From Plotosus lineatus (lineage: Eukaryota; Chordata; Actinopteri; Siluriformes; Plotosidae), in contig JALRMN010000025.1 in assembly GCA_024760905.1 (NCBI GenBank), positions 466,001 to 530,000 on the forward strand: 64,000 nt of DNA, in the 5' to 3' direction. Of this stretch, positions 10,945 through 20,203 are shown piece after piece (the stretch's first letter is position 1; every line of letters starts with the position of its first letter). The notes below the pieces were generated by a model that was given only the letters and a program-made list of their open reading frames with translations, did not search any database and was not told where the DNA came from. Made by a program: the position numbers and the translations under genes.

Positions 10945-11546
10945 TATATTACATGTAAAACGATTGATTCGTTCCAAGGCTCCCAAGACTACCCCATAAA
11001 CCCTTTAAAAATGAAAAAAAAGTATACCAATTTTGTATGAAATATGAATTAAATGTGTGTTAACAGTAAAAGAAAATTATTTATTAAACCATTTAAACAT
11101 TTTATTAAAATATTTATTAATTAAACCATTATTAAACATTTTTTATGAATCAACTTTTTTATTAACCAAACCAAACAATATTAAATATTATTAAACATTT
11201 GTGATGTGCTCCGCTTAAAAACGAAAAATAAGCTGCAATCAGCACTCTCGAAACTCACGAACCAACAGTCCAGCTCTCCTTTACTCATGCTACAAACAAG
11301 CTTTATGGGTGAAGTACTATGGAGAGTCAGCTCTCTCCTGGCCAATAGGAGGCCAATGGGAGGCCAGGGGGCCAGATGTTGGGAGACAGCCAATGAGAGT
11401 GCAACTCGCACATTGTTTGAATGTTTGAATGGCGCGTTTGATATTTTGAATGGCGCATTTGGTAAGAAGTTGTTTTGTATACAGAGGATGAAAATTTAAC
11501 CTGGATGTTTCATATTCAGAGGTTTTCGTAAGTAGAGGGCCGACTG
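10945..11546 (+). mobile_element. TIR DNA transposon, second copy (left end lost)
   Basis: Shares ttacatgtaaaacg..cgttccaaggctcccaagac with the copy at 4683, and the right terminus ttcgtaagtagagggccgactg. The left inverted terminus is missing. Confidence 0.65.
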
Positions 11547-11547
11547 T

Positions 11548-11965
11548 TTTCTGTCTTCCTTTCGGCTTATTCCCTTTCTAGGGAGTCTCCACAGGGAATC
11601 ATCTGGTTGGCACGTTTGATTTGGCATAGGTTTTTACGTCGGATGCCCTTCCTGTCACAACCTTTTAACAAGGAACAGAAACAAGCTGACAGCTTTGCAG
11701 CCTACTCTTTACGAAAGTCAGCAATGGTTCTTTTACATGCCTCTCACCATAGACAGTGAGAGACATGGCCCGCCTTTGATAACCCAGTTAGCTGCACTGG
11801 GGGTAAATGGTATGAAACAAATACTAATACATGAACAAATTTAAATTGTTCATGTTAAAAAGTTAGCTGCACTGGGGGGACAGTAACAACCTTGTGGGAA
11901 CTCGAATCTCCAACCTTAGGATCAGCGATCCTGCGCCCTATCCACTCGACCACCACTTCCCCAAA
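11548..11965 (-). repeat. Family A SINE with a 57-bp internal insert
   Basis: Inserted at the end of a TIR transposon, with a 15-bp target duplication tagagggccgactgt at 11533-11547 and 11966-11980. Inside, at 11804-11860, lies a 57-bp non-SINE segment bracketed by an 18-bp repeat of the SINE itself (agttagctgcactggggg at 11786-11803 and 11861-11878). The tRNA head follows to 11965. Confidence 0.85.
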
Positions 11966-11980
11966 TAGAGGGCCGACTGT

Positions 11981-12011
11981 ATGTGTGTGTGTGTGTGTGT
12001 GTATGTGTGTA

Positions 12012-12048
<37 letters not shown>
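11981..12048. repeat. (TG)n(TA)n microsatellite
   Basis: TG run then TA run between two SINEs. Confidence 0.95.
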
Positions 12049-12383
12049 GTCTGTCTGTCTTCCTTTCGGCTTTTTCCCTTTTACTCGGGAGTCGCCACAG
12101 CGAATCATCTCTATTCGCACGTTTGATTTGGCAGAGGTTATAATGTCGGATGCCCTTCCTGTCACAACCCTTTTTAGCAAGGGACAGAAACACTCTGACG
12201 ACTTTGCAGCCGACTCTTTACGAAAGTCAGCAATGGTTCTTTTACATGAACCTCTCACCATAGACAGTGAGAGACATGGCCCACCTTTGATAACCCAGTT
12301 AGCTGCACTGGGGGGGACAGTGACAACCTCGTGGAGAGTGAGACTCGAACCCCCAACCTTGGGATCAGCGATCCTGCACCCTA
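12049..12383 (-). repeat. Family A SINE in a TA repeat
   Basis: Tail, RTE-like segment, body and most of the tRNA head are present. The first 25 or so bases of the head are missing where it meets (TA)n. Confidence 0.85.
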
Positions 12384-12495
12384 TATATATATATAAGTAT
12401 TACTCCACAAGACGGAAATGTAAAACATATTATCCAAAATGGATAACCCTTGAATCAAAATGATGACAGAATAAGAATAATATATATATATTTAT

Positions 12496-12531
12496 TCAGT
12501 CAGTGGTTTTAATGTTATGGCCAATCGGTGT
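12496..12531. mobile_element. Tc1/mariner-type terminal repeat fragment
   Basis: cagtggttttaatgttatgg is a common vertebrate mariner-type end. Only one end is present. Confidence 0.4.
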
Positions 12532-12587
12532 TTTATTTATACACAGTATATATGATGATTAATTATAACTGTTGTGTTCCTTTCCAG

Positions 12588-12851
12588 TCCCACACTCTTT
12601 GCAGTACTGCTACACTGCCATCACACCCGGAAGAATTTTCCCAGAGTTCACTGCTGTTGGTCTGGTGGATGGACGGCACTCTATGTACTACGACAGTAAC
12701 ACCAAAAAGATGATCCCTAAGACAGAGTGGATGAAGAATATCACCGCGGATGATCCACATTACTGGAGCAGAGAGACTGTTCGTATGCAGGGTCATCAGG
12801 GTCATCTCAAAAATATTCTGGATTCAGCAACACAGAGCTTTAATCAACAAG
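12588..12851 (+). CDS. MHC class I exon, alpha1 domain
   Basis: 264 nt after tttccag and before gtgatg, phase 1 at both ends. It encodes HSLQYCYTAITPG, GLVDGRHSMYYDSN and the helix ending TQSFNQQ. FPEFTAVGLVDG is the usual fish alpha1 core. Confidence 0.9.
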
Positions 12852-12876
12852 GTGATGCATATTCACGTCACTATCG

Positions 12877-12927
<51 letters not shown>

Positions 12928-13772
12928 TGTATTTGATCTTGGAGTGTTGTTACTGTTCAATTTTAATTACTTTTTGAACAATTTAATAAAAAATTATATA
13001 AATCCATGTGTTGTAGGTGTTATCAGTAATGAAGTTAATCACAGTACATTTGGTTTCAGATGTTTAGTGACACGAAGTTATTTAATTTAATTTATTTTTC
13101 TTTTAAAAAATCTGAAGAAAACGTTTTTTTTATTTTAAATCGATGTGCTGTAGTTAATTATATGGTACAAACACACTGTATCTGCATTGCAACCGTTTGA
13201 TGCAGCGCTATATTAAAAATATGAAGCAATTTAGTCTCAGCAAACTCTGATACTATTGAGATGGTCATGAAGTCTCCTCTCATATGTGTGTTAAGGAAAC
13301 GGTACTTTACAGAGGACGTACAGCTGTGAGCGTGATGATGACGGCACCATCAGAGGATTTGATAAGTTCGGTTATAATGGAGACGATTTCTTCAGTCTGG
13401 ATCTGGAAACTGGAACCTGGAAACCTGCAGTTCAACCTCAAGCTGAGAATGTTATAAAGAAGTGGGATCCTACAGGAGAAAGGGCTAAAAGCTTGAAGAA
13501 TTTCCTGAAATTTGTCTGCATTGATTCTCTAAAGAGGTTGAGCAGTCAGAATAGCACAAGTAAAGTATGTTTACTCATCTTACTAATCCTCTGTACCCTG
13601 AAACAAAAACAGAGAAATGAAACAGTAACGAGTAACAAAACAGAGATGTGAAGCGAGGACCAATCTTCTAGCACCAGATGAGCACCCTGCTCATCTTTTA
13701 TAGCATAGTAGACTGGTGAGCAGGGTCAGGTGCCCTCATTGCGATCCACCCACGTGTGTCAGCCATGCCCCT

Positions 13773-13806
<34 letters not shown>

Positions 13807-14851
13807 TGCGCCAAAGTCAAAGCCCAACAACAATAAAGACCAGAACAGTTTCTAGAAAAATAAAAGCGAGAGAAGAAGCCATTTATTTATAGTCCAAAAT
13901 GCATGTTCTCTTCGGTCAATGAAACAGAACTAAAAGGTGGGTTTCGGTTCTGTCCATTGTGAGAAGCAGCTCCAGAAACAAATAAACTGACACCGGAACG
14001 ACCAAGTGATCAAATCTATTGTTGTAGTATAACACGTGTTTGAGGTGGCAGCAGGCACGTTGTCAGTCAGTCAAATTGTTCCACTTGATCCAGGGTCGGG
14101 TCACATGGGAAACAACATAAGCAGTGAGGTCCAGCCCCAGTCACTTCCTCCAGTTCTTTTGCGGGGATACCAAGGCAATCCTAGATAATTTTATTAGGCA
14201 TTTACAAAATGTGCACTGAAGTGTGATGGGATGTCTCCTAATGACAGGATCTGTTCCTGCAACACACACATGCACACACTGCTGTTATTTGTAAATGAAA
14301 TAATCTCTCAGTGTATAATATTTATGTCTCTGTGTGTCTCTGCAGTTCGTCCCGAGGCGTCACTACTCCGGAATTGCTCATCTTCTCCAGAGGTGGTGTG
14401 TCATGCTACAGGTTTCTTTCCTAAACCAGTGATGATCACCTGGCAGAAGGACGGAAGGGACGTGTATGATGATGTGGAGCTCAGAGAGACGTTACCCAAC
14501 CAGGATGGAAGCTTCCAAAAGAGAATTATTCTGAAAGTCCGAGCTGAGGATCTGCAGAAACACAACTACACCTGTGTGATTCGCCACAGCAGCTCGGGGG
14601 AGGAGTTAGTGCTGCCTGTGAGCGAGTGCCCAATCCCGAGAGGTCGGAGAAACACTTTCCTCTAAAACTCCAGATTTACAGAGTGAAAGTGATTCATTAC
14701 TGCAGAACATCATCAACACTCTGTACTCACTTCACAGGTGGAGGATCGGGTGGAGTGAAGACTGGAATCATTGTTGGTGTATTCTTGATTCTCGTTCTCC
14801 TTATTGCTGGTGTGGTAATTTATAAGATGATGAAGAAGAGGAAGAACTCTG
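12588..14851 (+). CDS. MHC class I heavy chain, alpha1 to transmembrane (leader not found)
   Basis: Encodes a membrane glycoprotein with a groove (alpha1, alpha2), a beta2-microglobulin-binding Ig domain (alpha3) and a transmembrane segment. The exons are 12588-12851, 13296-13559, 14346-14642 and 14738-14851. All have AG/GT borders and all junctions are phase 1, as is usual for class I genes; no stop or frameshift lies inside. Expected groove residues are partly kept (Y in SLQYCY, Y in DPHYW, K-W in IKKW). By rough alignment with human numbering Y84, T143, Y159, W167 and Y171 are replaced, which suggests a non-classical molecule. Teleost L or U lineage is possible; I cannot decide. No signal-peptide exon is seen upstream in the repeat-rich 10-12.5 kb, and cytoplasmic exons after 14851 are not recognised, so expression is unproven. 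Confidence 0.85.
12876..12925. repeat. (CA)n microsatellite in MHC intron
   Basis: A CA run 25 bases downstream of the alpha1 splice donor. Confidence 0.95.
13296..13559 (+). CDS. MHC class I exon, alpha2 domain
   Basis: Read by eye between ttaag and gtaaag. It encodes GTLQRTYSCERDDDGTIRGF, YNGDDFFSLDL, VIKKWDPTGERAKSL and FVCIDSLKRL. The two cysteines of the alpha2 disulfide (SCE and FVC) are present. The acceptor lacks a strong pyrimidine tract. Length is 264 nt, phase 1 in and out. Confidence 0.88.
13590..13740. repeat. Dispersed repeat in MHC intron, also in receptor introns
   Basis: The stretch gagcaccctgctcatctttt and neighbours (13675-13710) resemble 51600-51640 and 61030-61070 in the same orientation. 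On the minus strand it contains ctataaaagatgagc, a TATA-like box. It may be part of an LTR. Confidence 0.5.
13741..14345 (+). other. MHC intron, no further features
   Basis: A (GA)n run at 13770-13803, then unique-looking sequence up to the alpha3 acceptor tctctgcag. Confidence 0.7.
14346..14642 (+). CDS. MHC class I exon, alpha3 Ig domain
   Basis: Starts RPEASLLRN after tctctgcag. Ig C1-set marks: the first cysteine in VVCHATGFFP, the tryptophan in ITWQKDG, the second cysteine in YTCVIRHSS. The donor at 14643 keeps phase 1. An alternative donor at 14618 would change the phase and was not chosen. Confidence 0.92.
14738..14851 (+). CDS. MHC class I exon, connecting peptide and transmembrane
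   Basis: After cttcacag. It encodes GGSGGVKTG, a hydrophobic span IIVGVFLILVLLIAGVVIY and the basic stop-transfer KMMKKRKN, then donor ggtgag, phase 1. Confidence 0.88.
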
Positions 14852-15004
14852 GTGAGAATAAACATTCCGTTCATGCATAAAAATTTGAATAATTTCTCTG
14901 TAATATGTATCTGAATGTAGATATTTTAATTATTGAGAAATAGCACAGATGAATTTTAAATGTTGATGTAGGCCATGCCAATATCACAGCACTGATTTCT
15001 GGAT

Positions 15005-15345
15005 GTCATTCATTCATTCATTCATTTGCTGAACCACTTAATTCAAATTTTTCGAGTTACAGAAAGGTTAAGTCCTTTCTTATCTGACTCTGGCTGAAGG
15101 CCGGTGCACCTTGACCAGCTCACCAGGCCATTACAGGGACAACACACGACCATTCACATTCACAATTCGGGGCAATCGAGTACATCCAGTTAGTCTAATG
15201 CGTATGATTTTGTTCTGTGGGAGGACACCGGATAACCTGGAGGAAACCCATGCAAGCAAAGGGAGAACATGCAACACATAGAAAAGTCTTGAACCCAGAA
15301 CCTTCTTGTTGTGAGAACGCTGTGCTAACGACTATATCACTGGAA
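15005..15345 (-). repeat. L2-tailed tRNA-type repeat (degraded)
   Basis: On the minus strand it shows the layout found in many fish SINE/L2 repeats: a head near 15340, the ggtttcctccaggtta stretch near 15240, and a gaatgaatgaatg tail at 15010. Confidence 0.55.
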
Positions 15346-16200
15346 TGGACTGAACCGTGATCTAACTGCAACAGAGCGGATCTGAAATTCTCTCAAATGA
15401 TTGATGTGACTCAGGGAGGATTTGAGGAATTTCACACTGAAAGACAGTAAAGAGAGACGAGTCGAACACTCACATGGAGAAGGGTCACTGCTTTATGTTC
15501 ATTTTTTGTCATTAAGTACAGAGTCATCGTTAGAAAATGACTTAAAGGGGCGGAGTCATGACAAAGAAAATAGCCTAACAGTCCCGGTGTTATCAAACAA
15601 AACATTTATAGGTTTTAATGTAAATTTGGTTTACGAAGTAACAGAAATTAATTTGGTTCATATAATATTTTAATTTTTGGAATGTGTTCATTACAGTAAG
15701 ATTTTAAAATGGCCCCGTTTCAGTTTATTCCATTTCACTTTATATTAGTTTAAATACCTTTAAATATCTTTGATGTTCAAGCTGAGAAGGTTTTTAATAA
15801 ATGTAGATGAGTATTTTGATCATTCTTTCTGTTATTGTAGAGTACCTGGAGGAAACCCACTCAAGCGCTGAGAGAACCGAGAAACTCCACCCAGAAACAA
15901 TCTCGATGTTGTAGGACTGGAGTGAGCAGATCTGAAATCCTCAGAGTGGATTTGAGGAATTTTACACTGAAAGACAATAAACGAGTCAAATTTTCTGCCA
16001 TTAAGTACGGAGTCATCTTTAGAAAATGACTTAAAGGGGCGGCATCATGGCTTAAAGAAAATAGCCTAACAGTCACTGTGTTATCAAACAAAACACAAAC
16101 GTTATTTTAATTTTTGAAAAGTGTTCATTACAGTAAGATTTTAAAAAGGTTGCAGTTTATTCCATTTCACTCCATATTAGTTTAAAACCTTAAAACTTCT
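15219..16200. repeat. Two-copy local tandem duplication
   Basis: 15219-15720 and 15841-16200 are diverged copies. Shared words include gaggaaaccca, gatctgaaat, gatttgagga, gaaaatgacttaaaggggcg and atagcctaacagtc. They lie just 3' of the MHC transmembrane exon, where cytoplasmic exons or the 3' UTR would be, but I find no convincing exon in them. Confidence 0.7.
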
Positions 16201-16227
16201 TTTGATGTCCTTTGATGTTCTTTTTAT

Positions 16228-17648
16228 TAAATATAGATGAGTTGCAAAATCTTGGGCATGGGAGGAGTTCGGTGAGGGCCTGGAGAGCAATTATCGGGTG
16301 GCCTCAAAGGTTGCGTAGTGGTTAGGGTGCTGCGCTCATGATCGGGAGGTTGTGAGTTTGAATCCCACTGAGACCCTCACTGTGCTAAGACCCCTGGCCA
16401 AAGTCCCAACCACAAGTGTGCCTCTGTTCACCCAGCAATACAAATGGGTACCAGTAAAATATACTGGGAAGGTAACCTCCGATGGACTAGCGTCCCATCT
16501 AAGGGGAGTTGAACTCCTGGTCGCTTCACGTTATGGAAACCCAGGATAAGCACCAGCCTGATGAGCCACTATGGCTCGGGTATAAAAAATACCCAACAGA
16601 CTTTACCTTTTTTTTTACCTCAAAGGTTCTGGACCACCATCTGATGCCTCAGGAAGTGGAAGCAGTTCTCCACAAATACTGTTTACAGTGGAAGTGGGGA
16701 GCTGCTCACATCAACTGGGGATGTTGTCGGGAGATAGAGGGAATACTCAAGCACTTCCACAATCTCATCAACATGCCCTCCATGGAGGAAGAAAACCATG
16801 GGGGGTTCGACGGGGAGGGCGCCCATCACTGGAGCTGATATCACTGAGATAGTCAAAAACAGCTCCTCAGTGGTTGAGCTGCGGGGGTGGATGAGATCCA
16901 CTGTGAATATCTCAGGGTCCTGGGTGCTGTAGGAGTGTCTTGGTTGACACGTCACTGCAAGACCGCGTGGTCATCGAGGGCTGTACCTCTGGATTGTTAA
17001 ATCGGGGTGGTATTCCCTCTTTTTAAAAAATGGGTGACGGGAGGGTGTGTTCCGATTATTGTGGAATCACACTCCTCAGCCTACCCAGGAAGGTCTATAC
17101 AGGGGTTCTGAAGAGGAGGATCGACCGAAAGTTGAACTTTGGATTCAGAAGGAGATCTATAGTTTTCCGGACCCATTGCTATTTGGTCGCTGTATAAAAA
17201 GAGCCAGAGCTTGGTCCATATTGGGAACAATAGGTCGAATTCTTTTCTGGTGTGGGTTAGACTCTGCCTTTTGTTACTGATTATGTTCATAATTTTTATG
17301 GACAGAATTTCTAGGCGTAGAAGGGGTGTAGTTGGCATTAAGGGGTTCTGGTTTGGTGGCCATCGCATCTCGTCTCTGCTATTTGTGGATGATGCTGTCC
17401 TTTTGGCTTCATCAAGCCGGGAGCTCCAGCACTCATTGGAGCAATTTGCAGTCGAGTGTGAAGCAGCTGAGATTATAATGAGCGCCTTCAAGTCCGAGGC
17501 CACGGTTCTCAGTCGGAAAAGAGTGGAATGCACCTTTCGGGTCAGGAATGAGGTCGTGCCCCAAATGGAAGAGCTCAAGCATCTCGGGGTCTTGTTCACG
17601 AGTGAGGGAAGGGTGGAGCGGGAGATTGACAGGCGTAAGCCTCTACGG
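16228..17648 (+). mobile_element. Rex1/CR1-like LINE fragment
   Basis: A decayed non-LTR retrotransposon, plus strand. The linker before RT (16228-17030) is broken; RT palm sequence DRISRRRRGVVG, FVDDAVLLASSS and thumb HLGVLFTSEGRVEREIDRR lie at 17300-17640. The usual FADD box reads FVDD here. Clade by resemblance to fish Rex1/Babar elements; a library search is needed to confirm. A family C SINE interrupts it. Confidence 0.75.
16313..16617 (+). repeat. tRNA-derived SINE (family C)
   Basis: The head has a gagtttgaatccc box B. The tail is cccaacagactttacc followed by T-rich sequence. An 11-bp target duplication cctcaaaggtt lies at 16302-16312 and 16618-16628, inside the Rex1-like copy. Other copies are at 38526 and 59069. 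Confidence 0.88.
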
Positions 17649-17651
17649 TAA
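17211..17651 (+). pseudogene. Rex1-like RT palm-thumb pseudogene
   Basis: The longest open stretch of the copy, 146 codons, covering part of RT only. The catalytic Asp pair is preserved in FVDDAVL. It is truncated on both sides, with no start of its own. Confidence 0.7.
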
Positions 17652-18429
17652 GCCTCACTGCACCAGATCTCGAACCCAGGACTCTCTTGCCATGCGGCAC
17701 AAGTTTTTATCACCATACTGCCCTTCCAGTTGAATTAATAAACCAGAGGTTACTGCTGTATCGTGCATGACAGATGCCAGGTGAACCTTTTTAATTTGCT
17801 TTATTCTGCTTTTCCAGGCTGTTTATCACAATGAATATCGTGCAGCTTCAAATCACAAGTTTCTATTAAATACAAGTTTTAAACCAAGAACAACAGAATT
17901 CTATACTCCTCCAGTTGAGTTATTTTCTGTGGTGTGTTTGTGTTTTGGTTGTGTTAAACTCGATAGTGTATTTCCTTCCTTTAGTATTAATTTATATTTT
18001 ACATTGAGATGGTTTTGTCCTCTCCAAGAAAAATTTATGTTAAAGTGTTTCAAAGTGTAAGCCACAAGTGTTGTCAGATTGGATTTTATACTGTTTATTT
18101 TGTGTCCCTTTAATTTCTTGTTTACAAATTAAACATTGTGTGCTGTATTTAAATAAATAATGTTCCTCGTGAAAATGAAATTATTTTGTTAGTTTTGTTT
18201 TCAGATTTTCTTTCAATTCAGAGAATGCTCCTGTTATAGTTGTTGCAGAGCTGCGTAGTGGTGTATTGCTGGATTTATGCAAAAAATATGAGTGCTGTTA
18301 CACTGTCATATGATCTGAGGTCATTAATATAACAAAAATAATCACTAAACCTTTCTAAAAACATAATGCAATGCGAATTACATAATTTTGGTCAAAACCA
18401 TTTCAGTTGGTAGAATATTTCTCTGAAAC
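17652..18429. other. AT-rich intergenic DNA, no gene seen
   Basis: No exon, ITR or repeat recognised. Confidence 0.6.
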
Positions 18430-19100
18430 ATGTTTCAATCACTCATTTGCTGAACCGCTTAAGCCTGCTCGGATCATGAGGAGCCTGGGGTCCATCTCAG
18501 CCAACACTGGGTGAAGACGGGGTCCACTGTGAATAGCTCGTCAGACCATGGGCCAACACACATAAAACCATTACTCTCCCAATCTTACCCTTGGAACATA
18601 TCATAACTTGGAACAGCCAATTAGTCTAATATGCATGCCTTTGGACTTTGGGAGGAAACCTAAGTCTGTCTTCCTTTCGGCTTTTTCCCTTTTTACTCGG
18701 GAGTCGCCACAGCAAATCATCTGATTCGCACATTTTCATTTGGCAGAGGTTTTTACGTCGGATGCCCTTCCTGTCACAACCCTTTTAGCAAGGGACAGAA
18801 ACACGCTGACGACTTTGCAGCCTACTCTTTACGAAAGTCAGCAATGGTTCTTTTACATGCCTCTCACCATAGACAGTGAGAGACATGGCCTGCCTTTGAT
18901 AACCCAGTTAGCCGCACTGGGGGGGACAGTGACAACCTTGTGGAGAGTGGGACTCGAACCCCCAACCTTTGGATCAGCGATCCAGTGCCCTATACCACTA
19001 GACCACCACTGCCGGGAGGAAACCTAAGTACCCGGAGGAAACCCACACAAGCTCAGACACAAGATGTGGGGGTGTCCTATTTTTTCCTCCATCAAAATAT
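18430..19100 (-). repeat. L2-tailed repeat interrupted by a SINE
   Basis: 18430-18649 and 19030-19075 are parts of one repeat of the type at 15005 (actcatttgctgaaccgc at 18440, cccggaggaaacccaca at 19031). The family A SINE at 18666-19013 splits it. Confidence 0.6.
18666..19013 (-). repeat. Full-length family A SINE
   Basis: A complete 348-bp reference copy. The head (minus strand) reads ggcagtggtggtctagtgg with box B ggttcgagtccc; the tail is aaagccgaaaggaagacag. A perfect 16-bp target duplication, gggaggaaacctaagt, lies at 18650-18665 and 19014-19029. Confidence 0.95.
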
Positions 19101-19440
19101 GCATAGGGCACTGGTGGCCTGGTGATTAAGGTTCTGGAACATTGATTCCAAGGTTGGGGGTTCGAGCCCCACTCTCCACGGGTTGTCACTGCCCCCCCCC
19201 CCTCTCCCCAGTGCAACAAACTGGATTGTCAAACGCCGGCCATGTCTCTCACTGTCTGCTGTGAGGTTCATGTAAAAGAACCAGTGTTGACTTTCATAAA
19301 GAGCAGCTGCATAGTCGTCAGCATGTTTCCACCCTGCGTTGGCCTGGTGAGCTGTCCAGAGTGTACTCTGGAGTTGGCTGGGATGGGTACCAGCCTCCCT
19401 GTGATCGTAATTATAATTAAGCAGTTACAGAAAAGGAATG
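19101..19440 (+). repeat. SINE with the same head but L2-like tail (family B)
   Basis: The head and body match family A up to gtcgtcagcatgtttc. The 3' part then differs: ggcctggtgagctgtccaga, gttggctgggatgggtacca, ttaagcagttacagaaaa, followed by gaatgaac. Confidence 0.88.
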
Positions 19441-19832
19441 AACAAATGGATGATATCTTTTGTTTCATGAGTAAAAATATTATGTTGTTTAATTACAGCT
19501 CAAAAACTTTCTTTTCCAGAAATAAATAAAAAGACATTGTGTCAACATTTCCTAATAAAGAGTTGACTGTTTAATGGAGTGTCCTAATTTTTTTCACATG
19601 ACTGATTTTCACATGTGAGAATCGGTGAATATGTGACTATGTGGTAGATATAGAAGTGGATATGGACTGTATGAATGAATCCGTACATAGACGTATGTGT
19701 GTATTAATTTATACCGAGGCTTATACACATGTATATCTGACAGTAGTTCCTAAGTTGTGTTACATATGACTTGTATGATAGGTTGGATAGTAAAGAGGGA
19801 GAAAATGATCTATACAGGTTGGCACAGCAAAG

Positions 19833-20186
19833 GGGGCAGTGGTGGTCTAGTGGTATAGGGCGCTGGATCGCTGATCCAAAGGTTGGGGGTTCGAGTCCCA
19901 CTCTCCACAGGGTTGTCACTGTCCCCCCCAGTGCAGCTAACTGGGTTATCAAAGGCGGGCCATGTCTCTCACTGTCTATGGTGTGAGGCATATAAAAGAA
20001 CCATTGCTGACTTTCGTAAAGAGTAGGCTGCAAAGTCGTCAGCGTGTTTCTGTCCCTTGCTAAAAGGGTTGTGACAGGAAGGGCATCCGACGTAAAAACC
20101 TCTGCCAAATCAAACGTGCGAATCAAATGGTTCGCTGTGGCGACTCCCGAGTAAAAGGGAAAAAGCCGAAAGGAAGACAGACAGAC
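19833..20186 (+). repeat. Full-length family A SINE inside RTE
   Basis: Begins ggggcagtggtggtctagtg and ends aaagccgaaaggaagacagacag. The RTE sequence acaggttggcacagcaaag is duplicated at 19814-19832 and 20185-20203; the first four bases are ambiguous with the SINE tail, so the duplication is 15-19 bp. Confidence 0.95.
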
Positions 20187-20203
20187 AGGTTGGCACAGCA
20201 AAG

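Noticed and set aside
10740..10958. Phe/Leu-rich 72-codon frame that looks like a signal peptide or membrane protein upstream of the MHC exons
   Set aside because: Caused by (TTTTG)n and poly-T. No donor at the right phase, so not taken as the MHC leader.
12496..12531. A complete mariner element next to the MHC gene
   Set aside because: Only one short terminal piece is visible; no partner end or transposase.
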